From the IMG/VR virus record IMGVR_UViG_3300001523_000016, positions 1 to 22,787 of that record: a stretch of 22,787 bases of DNA. One strand, 5' to 3'. Source of the DNA: a virus. This document shows positions 5,635-12,831 of the stretch, in pieces. Below the pieces are notes generated by a model, which was not told the origin of the DNA, made no database searches, and was given only the letters and a program-made list of their open reading frames with translations. Within the stretch, counting starts at the first letter, position 1. Every line of letters begins with the position of its first letter. A program made the translations under genes and the position numbers.

Positions 5635-6243
5635 ATGAACGTAAAAGAAATCTCGCTAGATGATTTAATTGAATACCCTAACAACGCACGCAGAGGCAAC
5701 ATTAGTGTTCTAGTTGATTCGCTAAAGGTTAATGGGCAGTACCGCCCTATCGTGGTGCAAAAGTCCACTAGTTATGTATTGGCGGGCAACCACCTTTTAC
5801 GGGCAGCCAGAATTCTGGGGTGGGACACGTTAGATGCAGTGGTGGTTGATGTCGACGAGCAGGCGGGCTTAAAAATAGTTCTAGCGGACAACCGATCGGC
5901 AGACTTGGGTGATTACAACGAGCAACTGCTTTCTGGTTTATTGGAGATGCTGGAAAATTTCGATGGCACGGGATACACCGAGGCGGACATTTTAGATCTA
6001 GAAAACGCGATAAACCCCGAGCCACTAGAAGAGCGGGCAGAGGTTGAATTTTCGTTAGGGATGAGAGAGTCAAATAACTACCTAGTACTCGTTTTTGACA
6101 ATGAGTTAGACTGGCAAGCGGCTATTACTACCTTTGATTTAAAGACCGTAAAGGCGTGGGATAGCCGTAAGGGATTTTCGAGAATGGGGGTAGGCAGGGT
6201 TATAGCGGGGGCGGAATACGTCAGGAAATTAAACGGGGATTAA
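5635..6243 (+). CDS. ParB/Srx-like nuclease-domain protein
   Basis: 202 residues, with AGGAGG eight bases before the ATG. Residues 1-90 match the ParB N-terminal domain: EISLDDLIEYPNNARRGN, then LKVNGQYRPIVV, and YVLAGNHLLRAARILGWD, equivalent to the ParB G-x-H-R-x-x-A box, followed by VLADNRSADLGDYN. There is no helix-turn-helix partitioning domain, so plasmid-style segregation is unlikely. Phage ParB-like proteins are commonly linked to DNA modification or act as nucleases or CTPases; here a DNA glycosyltransferase candidate follows. The C-terminal half (about 130-202) is not recognised. Confidence 0.75.
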   Translation: MNVKEISLDDLIEYPNNARRGNISVLVDSLKVNGQYRPIVVQKSTSYVLAGNHLLRAARILGWDTLDAVVVDVDEQAGLKIVLADNRSADLGDYNEQLLSGLLEMLENFDGTGYTEADILDLENAINPEPLEERAEVEFSLGMRESNNYLVLVFDNELDWQAAITTFDLKTVKAWDSRKGFSRMGVGRVIAGAEYVRKLNGD

Positions 6244-6321
6244 CTACCCTTACTCTTCGCTTACTGGTGATTTAAATCTAAAAACTACCTTCACTACCCG
6301 CCTACTTTAAGGAAAAGAAGC

Positions 6322-7056
6322 ATGCTAATAGTTAGCCCATCGTATAAGCGCGCAAATGATGTAAAGATTAAGACGTGGCTGCCAGATGTGACGCTTGCTG
6401 TGCATGAATTTGAAGTAGCCGAATACAAAAAAACGTACGGAGATAACATACTCGTACTACCTGACGAAACCCGCGGAAACATGGCAAAGGTTCGCCAAGC
6501 AATTCTAGACTCTGTGCCCTCTGGTGAGTGGGTGTGCATGATGGATGACGACATACAAGAAGTTGGATACTTCGGCAAATCGATTGGGTTAGGTAATCAC
6601 GAAACGTACGACACGGAACAATTCATGGAATTCATGGATAAGGGCACAATGATGGCGGAAGAGGTAGGCACTACTTTGTGGGGCATAAACGTTTCCTACG
6701 ACCCGCGCTTCTATCGGGAATACACGCCGCTATCTTTCTCTTCGCCTGTGTTGGGGACATTCTGCGTGCAGAAGAAAGTAAAAGGGATTCAGTACGATGC
6801 AAGACTTGGTTTAAAAGAAGATTATGACATTTTCTTACAGCATCTTCATCGCAACCATAAGGTTTTAAGGTTTAACTCTCATTACTACATAGCAGGACAC
6901 CTGACGGTGCAGGGTGGGTGCGGGGCGTATCGGGTGATGGAAGAAGAAGAAAAGCAGATGGGGATTCTGCAAAAGAAGTGGGGCAAAAGGGTGGTAAGGT
7001 CGAACTTACCTAAATCAACAAACCCGCGAATTAAATCCCCCGTCGCTGGTGTTTGA
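6322..7056 (+). CDS. TAGT-like DNA glycosyltransferase
   Basis: 244 residues, with AAGGA eight bases before the ATG. The N-terminus IVSPSYKRA and the metal-binding VCMMDDDIQEVGYFG (about 71-85) are those of a GT-A glycosyltransferase with a DxD motif. The overall pattern (VHEFEVAEYKKTYG, later FCVQKKVKG, LKEDYDIFL) resembles the TET-associated glycosyltransferases of actinophages, which add sugars to oxidised 5-methylcytosine in DNA. No TET/JBP dioxygenase or cytosine methylase is visible in this window, so the acceptor could differ. Its ParB-like neighbour fits a DNA-modification module that would block host nucleases. The 78-base gap before it (6244-6321) is pyrimidine-rich and shows no clear signal. 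Confidence 0.7.
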   Translation: MLIVSPSYKRANDVKIKTWLPDVTLAVHEFEVAEYKKTYGDNILVLPDETRGNMAKVRQAILDSVPSGEWVCMMDDDIQEVGYFGKSIGLGNHETYDTEQFMEFMDKGTMMAEEVGTTLWGINVSYDPRFYREYTPLSFSSPVLGTFCVQKKVKGIQYDARLGLKEDYDIFLQHLHRNHKVLRFNSHYYIAGHLTVQGGCGAYRVMEEEEKQMGILQKKWGKRVVRSNLPKSTNPRIKSPVAGV

Positions 7057-7063
7057 TTAAAGG

Positions 7064-7069
7064 TACAAT
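7064..7069 (+). promoter_or_regulatory. Candidate leaderless -10 (TACAAT) before small terminase
   Basis: TACAAT lies exactly six bases before the ATG at 7076, which has no Shine-Dalgarno site. The context GTACAAT-A-AAA-C-C-ATG is nearly the same as at 18476-18490. It probably starts the packaging and head operon. No convincing -35 is present, which is common for actinobacterial leaderless promoters. Confidence 0.55.
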
Positions 7070-7075
7070 AAAACC

Positions 7076-7552
7076 ATGAGCCTAAAAAATGGTGGCAAGA
7101 AGAATGACCCTGAAGTTTTCGCAAGAGAGCGGAAAGTCTTAGAAATGAGATTAGCGGGGGTTACATTCGACATAATCGGCAAGACTGTTGGGTATGCGAG
7201 CGCGGGGGCGACGTATAACGCTTACAAGCGGGCGTTGATTAGGACGTTACAAGAGCCAGCAGACGAGATCAGGGACACGGAACTGGCAAGGCTTGATCGG
7301 TTAATGCAGGGTATTTGGACGCAGGCTTTACGGGGTGAAATTTCATCAGTACAAACGGCTCTTAAGATCATGGATAGGCGGGCAAGATTGCTAGGATTAG
7401 ATGCGCCTACAAAACAGCAGGTAGATGTTGTCACATACGAGGGGGGCAGTGAACTTGATAGAGAAATCCAACGCCTTGCCGAGTTACTCGCACAGGGTGG
7501 CAGCAAGCCGAATAATGTGGACGCACAACCAAGCGAGACCCTCGCAGATTGA
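7076..7552 (+). CDS. terS: Terminase small subunit
   Basis: 158 residues. The N-terminal half is a helix-turn-helix-like region (FARERKVLEMRLAGVTFDIIGKTVGYASAGATYNAYKRAL, about 15-58); the middle is a helical oligomerisation segment ending MDRRARLLGLDAPTKQQVDV, a phrase typical of actinophage small terminases. It would bind pac or cos DNA and hand it to the large subunit. Position directly before terL supports this. The gene overlaps the large subunit by 38 bases if the latter starts at 7515. No SD, and a probable leaderless start. Confidence 0.75.
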   Translation: MSLKNGGKKNDPEVFARERKVLEMRLAGVTFDIIGKTVGYASAGATYNAYKRALIRTLQEPADEIRDTELARLDRLMQGIWTQALRGEISSVQTALKIMDRRARLLGLDAPTKQQVDVVTYEGGSELDREIQRLAELLAQGGSKPNNVDAQPSETLAD

Positions 7553-8843
7553 GCCTGAAGGCGACTGGAAGACTTGGCTGATTCTTAGCGGTCGAGGGTG
7601 GGGGAAAACTCGGACAGGTGCGGAGTGGTTGGTATGGCAAGCGATTTACATGCCCAAAACTCGGTGGGCGATTCTTGCGCCTACATTCGGATCGGCTAGA
7701 GATACTTGTATCGAGGGAGAATCAGGGGTACTCGGGATTTTGCAGAGGTATGGGGCGTTAAAGAAGGACAACGGGTATAACCGAAGCAACGGGGAATTAT
7801 GGCTCGCTAATGGTTCGAGGATTAAAACATTTTCGGCGGGTGACCCCGAAAGACTCAGAGGACCACAGTTTCATGGCGCATGGGTGGATGAATTAGCAGC
7901 CTTCCAGTATCCCGAGTCGTGGGATCAACTGCAATTCGGGTTGAGACTGGGAGCAGATCCTAGGGTGGTGGTTACGACAACACCTAAGCCTAAACCGCTT
8001 ATCCGCGCTCTGGTGGATCGGAAGGATGGAACGGTTAGCATAACCCGCGGATCAACTTTTGAGAATAGAGAGAACCTAGCGCAATCGGCTTTGGTGGAAT
8101 TACAGACACGGTACGCAAACACGAGGCTTGGAAGGCAGGAACTTTACGGGGAGATACTCGAAGACGTAGAGGGCGCGCTGTGGTCGATGGATTCGATAGA
8201 TAGTAATCGGGTGGAAGTCGCGCCAAGAGACATACAAAGGATGGTGGTTGCAATCGACCCTGCGGTTACCAATACCGATGATTCTGATGAGACTGGCATT
8301 GTGGTGGCGGGCAAAAACAATCAAGGCGAGGCGTTTATAATCGCGGACTATTCGTGCAAAGCGTCGCCCCTTGAGTGGGCAAAAAGAGCGGTCGAGGCGT
8401 ACAAAGTACATGAAGCAGATGTAATTGTGGTTGAGGTGAATAATGGGGGGGACATGATTGCCGCGGTCATTAGGCAGATCGACCCTGTGATTCCTATTAA
8501 GTCGGTAAGAGCGACGAGAGGGAAGGCGATCAGGGCAGAACCTATCGCGGCTTATTACGAGCAGAACCGTGTCCACCATGTGGGGGTGTTTGAGAAGTTA
8601 GAAAACCAGATGGTGACATGGACACCTGACGAGCCAAAATCGCCAGATCGGCTTGATGCTTTAGTCTGGGCATTGACTGACCTTTTAGAGGGTTCATCAT
8701 TGACAGGGTATCTTGCTAACCTTGCTGTTTGGTGCGATACTTGTAACCTGCCTATGCCTAAAACTTTAAAAGTTTGCAGCAACTGTGCATCTCCGCTATC
8801 CGAGAGCGGGGACATAGAGGAGAGGCACGTGCTAGGAGCATAG
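7515..8843 (+). CDS. terL: Terminase large subunit
   Basis: 442 residues from ATG 7515. A TTG at 7425 would add 30 residues inside terS and looks unlikely. Walker A is SGRGWGKT (about 25-32), Walker B GAWVDEL (about 121-127). The RNase H-like nuclease half has AIDPAVTNTDD with its Asp (about 248), IVVEVNNGGD (about 304-313) and SPDRLDALVWAL (about 376-387). It pumps DNA into the procapsid and cuts it. An oddity is the tail CDTC...CSNC (about 407-424), a zinc ribbon not normally found at the end of TerL. The portal ATG follows the stop directly. Confidence 0.92.
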   Translation: MWTHNQARPSQIEPEGDWKTWLILSGRGWGKTRTGAEWLVWQAIYMPKTRWAILAPTFGSARDTCIEGESGVLGILQRYGALKKDNGYNRSNGELWLANGSRIKTFSAGDPERLRGPQFHGAWVDELAAFQYPESWDQLQFGLRLGADPRVVVTTTPKPKPLIRALVDRKDGTVSITRGSTFENRENLAQSALVELQTRYANTRLGRQELYGEILEDVEGALWSMDSIDSNRVEVAPRDIQRMVVAIDPAVTNTDDSDETGIVVAGKNNQGEAFIIADYSCKASPLEWAKRAVEAYKVHEADVIVVEVNNGGDMIAAVIRQIDPVIPIKSVRATRGKAIRAEPIAAYYEQNRVHHVGVFEKLENQMVTWTPDEPKSPDRLDALVWALTDLLEGSSLTGYLANLAVWCDTCNLPMPKTLKVCSNCASPLSESGDIEERHVLGA

Positions 8844-10982
8844 ATGGCAATCTGGGATAACTTACTTAGGCGCAACGTAGAAAAAGCAGCACCAATGTTG
8901 CCAGCGGGCGCACAGGTTTCACAGTTTACTCAACAGGAATTGTCAGGGGTCGGATACCAGCCTTATAGCATCGGAATCGCTACGGCATTACCACAGCCGA
9001 CTTATTTAGCAGGCATACCATTTGGACCTTCCACCCCGTTAATTCCTGCTGCAATAAATCCAGTGGGGGCAGACGGAAGACCAGAGCCGAGACGGTGGGA
9101 GTACCCCGTCGCTTGGAACATCTTTGTATCAGAACAACGGGTTATTCCGTGGAACGTCCTAAGAACCGCTGGGGATCAAATAGACATCTTGAGGCGATGC
9201 GTTGAAGTTTTAAAGTCACGACTTAACGGGATGAACTGGGACATAACTTTTTCGGATTCTGCTAGTGAATTGATTGCTGCCGAATCTGGTGGGGATCATG
9301 TCAGGGCGATGCAAAAAGCGAGAGATGAGTACACGGAAGAGATTGCAAGACTTAGGGCGTTTTGGCAGACTCCTGATCGAATCAACGGCTTAGGATTTAA
9401 AGACTGGCTAGGGATGGCTCTCGAAGAGGTGCTAGTGCTGGATGCGTTGGCGGTATACCCGCACCCCGATTTAAAAGGCGACCTACATTCTTTCGAGATT
9501 CTAGACGGTTCGACGATTAAGCCGTTGCTTGACGATCGAGGAATGAGACCGCAACACCCATTTCCTGCTTACCAACAAATCCTTTATGGTTTTCCTCGTG
9601 GCGAATTCATCGCATCTTCCGATGATCCGACGCAAGACGGGAATTTCTCCGCAGACGAGATGATCTACTTAGTACGTAATAGAAGAACATTCACGCCTTA
9701 TGGTTACAGCCCTGTTGAGCGCGCATTACCGCTGGCAGACCTTTATCTAAAAAGGCAACAATGGTTGAGGGCTGAATTTACTGACGGGGTTATGCCTGAC
9801 TTAATGTTTGAGTCAGACCCGCAGTTTGGTGGCACTCCTGAATTGTTGAGAGCGTGGGAAAACATACTTAATGACGATCTAGCGGGACAAACAGAGCAGC
9901 GGAAACGCGCACGGATTATCCCGAGCGGATTAAAGGCGATAGATAACACGGGACATTCGGAAAAATTTAACGATACTTTCGACAACCATTTGATTAAGGG
10001 AATCACTGGGCACTTTGGGATTCTACCTTCAGAAATCGGCTATGCAGACGGTGGAACATTGGGGGGCGCGGGTCAACAAAATGGAGAGGCAAAATCGGGT
10101 GACGTGATCGGGGTCGAGCCTTTAATGCTTTGGCTTGCTGATCAACTTTCCGACCTGTCCTATAAATTCTTAGGGATGCCTAGAGAGTTAGTTTTTAGAT
10201 TTAACGGTGGACGGGAAACGGACACGGAGACAGATGCAAGGCGGGTAGACATTGAGACGAGGGGCGCAAGAAAGTCGTTAAATGAGGCGAGAGCAGAGAT
10301 GGGTCTGCCACTTATTGATTCACCTGCTGCCGATGCGTTAATAATGAATACAAGCGCAGGTTTATACATGGTTACTAGTGGGGGCTTGGTATCTGTTGAT
10401 CAACCTTCGCCAGCACCTGAGGGTCAAGTCATTGTGCCAACAAGCAGTCAAGAAGAAGAGGCTTTAGATAGCCCAGCAGTGTCGCCGTTAGATGATGAAG
10501 AATCACTAGAGGAGAGCGTCAAAGCGGAAAAACTAGCCGTAGGCAATTTTGTTTCGTGGGGTTCAAGTGGTGGGAAGGCGAGAGGAAAGATTACTCGGAT
10601 CGCCAAGTCGGGAAGCATAAAAGTACCTGACTCTAGTTTTTCGATTAATGCGACGGAAGAAGACCCCGCTGCTTTAATTAGGGTTTACCAGCGAGACGGG
10701 GATTACTGGAAGGAAAGCAAAACAATAGTAGGTCACAAACTCGCAACCTTGACAAGGATCGAAGAGTTACGGGCGAAGCCTAAAGATGCAGAAAAAATCG
10801 ACCAAGAATCGGCTCAAGAAGTTAAAGCATTTTTAAAGTGGGCAAAGAAGGGGAATACCGAAAGAGATTTTGAATTTCTAGCGGTGGACGCTTTTATGGC
10901 AAAGGCTTTGAACCAGTCAGTAAGAGAGCAAGACTCTGAATTAACTAAAGCACTTGCAGATGGTGTTTTAAAAAAAGCGTAA
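8844..10982 (+). CDS. Portal protein with C-terminal Tudor-like domain
   Basis: 712 residues, ATG immediately after the terL stop. Portal features: PWNVLRTAGDQIDILRRCVEVLKSRLNGMNWDI (about 102-134), FEILDGSTIKPLLDDRG (217-233), EMIYLVRNRRTFTPYGYSPVE (272-292), GILPSEIGYADGGTLGG (392-408). It forms the dodecameric DNA gate that docks terminase and tail. Residues about 564-641 (VGNFVSWGSSGGKARGKI to HKLATLTRI) resemble the DUF2945/Hva1 Tudor-like fold that actinophages attach to various structural proteins. The end sits on a TTTAAAAAAA run next to a hairpin, so a share of ribosomes may continue into MuF in the -1 frame. Confidence 0.9.
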   Translation: MAIWDNLLRRNVEKAAPMLPAGAQVSQFTQQELSGVGYQPYSIGIATALPQPTYLAGIPFGPSTPLIPAAINPVGADGRPEPRRWEYPVAWNIFVSEQRVIPWNVLRTAGDQIDILRRCVEVLKSRLNGMNWDITFSDSASELIAAESGGDHVRAMQKARDEYTEEIARLRAFWQTPDRINGLGFKDWLGMALEEVLVLDALAVYPHPDLKGDLHSFEILDGSTIKPLLDDRGMRPQHPFPAYQQILYGFPRGEFIASSDDPTQDGNFSADEMIYLVRNRRTFTPYGYSPVERALPLADLYLKRQQWLRAEFTDGVMPDLMFESDPQFGGTPELLRAWENILNDDLAGQTEQRKRARIIPSGLKAIDNTGHSEKFNDTFDNHLIKGITGHFGILPSEIGYADGGTLGGAGQQNGEAKSGDVIGVEPLMLWLADQLSDLSYKFLGMPRELVFRFNGGRETDTETDARRVDIETRGARKSLNEARAEMGLPLIDSPAADALIMNTSAGLYMVTSGGLVSVDQPSPAPEGQVIVPTSSQEEEALDSPAVSPLDDEESLEESVKAEKLAVGNFVSWGSSGGKARGKITRIAKSGSIKVPDSSFSINATEEDPAALIRVYQRDGDYWKESKTIVGHKLATLTRIEELRAKPKDAEKIDQESAQEVKAFLKWAKKGNTERDFEFLAVDAFMAKALNQSVREQDSELTKALADGVLKKA

Positions 10983-10999
10983 GCCGTAGAGATGCGGCT
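10967..10999 (+). promoter_or_regulatory. Candidate -1 programmed frameshift signal, portal to MuF
   Basis: In portal frame the bases read T-TTA-AAA-AAA-GCG-TAA. Both TTTAAAA (10967-10973) and A-AAA-AAA (10970-10976) fit X-XXY-YYZ. Five bases downstream, A82-A88 (AGCCGTA) pairs with T93-T99 (TGCGGCT) around a GAGA tetraloop. The -1 frame is open from 10949 to the MuF stop at 12547, so the slip must fall in a 34-base interval, and these signals are inside it. Confidence 0.6.
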
Positions 11000-11044
11000 A
11001 AAGAAAACCTCTTCATAAGAAACTCCTTAATCATCCAATCGGCG

Positions 11045-12547
11045 ATGAGGAAGCAAGCAGATGCGAAGAAGATAACCAGCAAATGGTATGACCACAATGC
11101 GATTAAATCTCCCGCGACTCAATCGGCAAAAGACTGGGTAAGAATTAACCTATCTCTAGACGATTCAGGAATGACAAAAGCGATGGAGAGCGTCTACTCT
11201 TCAGGGTGGGCTTTCGGGGGTGCAGATGCTGCTGATAGGCTTGGGTCTAGCATTGGTTTTGACTGGGATAATTGGAAGGCGGGAAATGAAGCCGCGGCTG
11301 CGTTAGTGGATTACCCGAGCGGACTACAAAACCTTTTAAATAAATCGGGGACAGTAATCCGAGGGCTGGACAATACAACGGTTGATAGAATCGGCACGGC
11401 TTTGGCGTTGGGGCTATCACAAGGGTTATCGCCAGCGGATACAGCAAAGGCTGTGGATTACGTTATCGACAATCCGCTTAGATCGATGGTTATCGCTCGA
11501 ACAGAGACTGCACGCGCTTTAATAGATTCCAACGTGGCAAGTTATCGCGAAGCAAAAATACAGAGACTAGAGTGGCTTGTCGGAGACCCTTGCCCTATCT
11601 GTGCGCCGAACGCGGGGGTGATTGTGCCTATTGGTGAGGAATTTCCAAGTGGGAACGTTTACCCGCCTGCTCACCCGAATTGTGTTTGCGATGTTGCGCC
11701 AGTTTTGGATGACGATTTACAAGGGGCTGTAAGTCAGGGGTCTATTAATCAAGAGCCAGAAATTGCAAGAGTAGAAAATCAAGACCGCTCGAAGATGGGT
11801 GACATCCGAATACCAATTGAGGACTTAAGGGGCGGGAGCGCAAGTAGATTCTTGAGACCAGACGGGACGTTTACCCCCGACCGTCAGGCTCTGCATGACA
11901 GAATTGTTTTTAATGCGGTAGATGGGATTCAACCATCAGCAAATCCAACGTACACAATGCTCGGGGGCGGACCTGCTTCGGGTAAAACAACTGTTATTAA
12001 TTCAGGGGTTGCGGAAGTTATAGATGCTACAAAGGCTGTACACATTAACGCTGACGACATAAAGAGCCTTTTGCCAGAAACGCAGGCAATGTTGGATGCA
12101 AAAGATACTGCTTGGGCTGCTTACACGCACGAAGAATCCTCTTATCTGGCAAAGCGGATTCAAAATGCCGCAATGCAAAGGTCACAGCACATTGTCTTGG
12201 ATGGTACAGGAGATAACGGGGTGCAAAGCATTGTTGGGAAACTCAAGGCTGCGAGCGATGCGGGCTATGAGGTAAACGGGGTTTATGTTACTGTGACAAC
12301 TGAACAGGCACTAGCAAGATCCGCGGCACGGGGAGTTAGAACTGGAAGAGTTGTGCCAGATACGGTAGTCAGGAACATACACGCTGCGGTGTCTGACGTG
12401 TTCCCCCAAATTTACGGGAGATTCGACTCTTTCTATGTAGTGGACAACTCGATTAACCCGAGAATAATCGCTACTGGCGGCAAAGGTAAGATAGAAATAA
12501 CAGACAAGAAGGCTTACAATGCCTTCCTGAGAAAGGCTAAAAAATAG
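11045..12547 (+). CDS. MuF head-morphogenesis protein fused to zeta-toxin kinase
   Basis: 500 residues from the first ATG, but that ATG lacks an SD site. The frame is open back past the portal end and encodes a plausible SRRDAAKENLFIRNSLI segment, so it may be made only as a -1 portal fusion of about 1234 residues. Residues 1-225 are SPP1-gp7/MuF-like: the ARTETARALIDSNVASY helix (151-167), then the WLVGDPCPICAPNAG...PPAHPNCVCDVAP cysteine motif (178-219). Residues about 265-480 are zeta-toxin-like: Walker A GGGPASGKTT (307-316), HINADDIK (333-340), VLDGTGD (394-400), RGVRTGRVVP (429-438). Zeta kinases phosphorylate UDP-N-acetylglucosamine or related nucleotide sugars. The toxin could be packaged and injected. 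Confidence 0.88.
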   Translation: MRKQADAKKITSKWYDHNAIKSPATQSAKDWVRINLSLDDSGMTKAMESVYSSGWAFGGADAADRLGSSIGFDWDNWKAGNEAAAALVDYPSGLQNLLNKSGTVIRGLDNTTVDRIGTALALGLSQGLSPADTAKAVDYVIDNPLRSMVIARTETARALIDSNVASYREAKIQRLEWLVGDPCPICAPNAGVIVPIGEEFPSGNVYPPAHPNCVCDVAPVLDDDLQGAVSQGSINQEPEIARVENQDRSKMGDIRIPIEDLRGGSASRFLRPDGTFTPDRQALHDRIVFNAVDGIQPSANPTYTMLGGGPASGKTTVINSGVAEVIDATKAVHINADDIKSLLPETQAMLDAKDTAWAAYTHEESSYLAKRIQNAAMQRSQHIVLDGTGDNGVQSIVGKLKAASDAGYEVNGVYVTVTTEQALARSAARGVRTGRVVPDTVVRNIHAAVSDVFPQIYGRFDSFYVVDNSINPRIIATGGKGKIEITDKKAYNAFLRKAKK

Positions 12548-12756
12548 TGCAAACATACGTTGAATCCGATTTAATAAATAAAATTTTAGTCGCTATCGGT
12601 CTGGGCAAATCTAAGGAAAAATTTAAAGGCAACTTAACAGAATTCGAATCTGCTTTCTGGGGTCAAGTGGAAAAAGAAATCGAAGAGATTAGGGCAGCGG
12701 GTATGATCCCAATGATTCCGACGGAAACACCAAGCCCTACCCCGTTGATTAATTAA
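12547..12756 (+). CDS. Small protein coupled to MuF-zeta; possible immunity protein
   Basis: 69 residues starting at a GTG that overlaps the MuF-zeta stop (TAGTG), with GAAAGG ten bases upstream. Residues 5-50 are helical (NKILVAIGLGKSKEKF, then FWGQVEKEIEEIRAAG); the end is Pro/Thr-rich. Polymorphic-toxin genes are usually followed by an immunity gene, and the epsilon antitoxin of zeta is a small helical protein, so this is the positional candidate. No epsilon sequence motif is recognisable. It may instead be a conserved small head-gene-cluster protein. Confidence 0.6.
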   Translation: MQTYVESDLINKILVAIGLGKSKEKFKGNLTEFESAFWGQVEKEIEEIRAAGMIPMIPTETPSPTPLIN

Positions 12757-12831
12757 AAACATACGGATCTGCCCGATAGACAAACGCCCTAAGTGTGCGC
12801 CATAATTAATTTATTACTTTAGGAGTTTGCT

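Noticed and set aside
5635-6243. ParB-like gene as evidence of a plasmid-like partition system
   Set aside because: No ParA, no HTH partition domain and no parS-like repeats in view.
8100-8579. 159-residue minus-strand ORF in terL
   Set aside because: Arg/His-rich antisense frame opposite conserved terminase motifs.
12757-12831. Possible promoter in the AT-rich gap before the protease gene
   Set aside because: TAATTAATTTATTAC contains -10-like strings but no paired -35 or shared motif; only the AGGAG RBS is supported.
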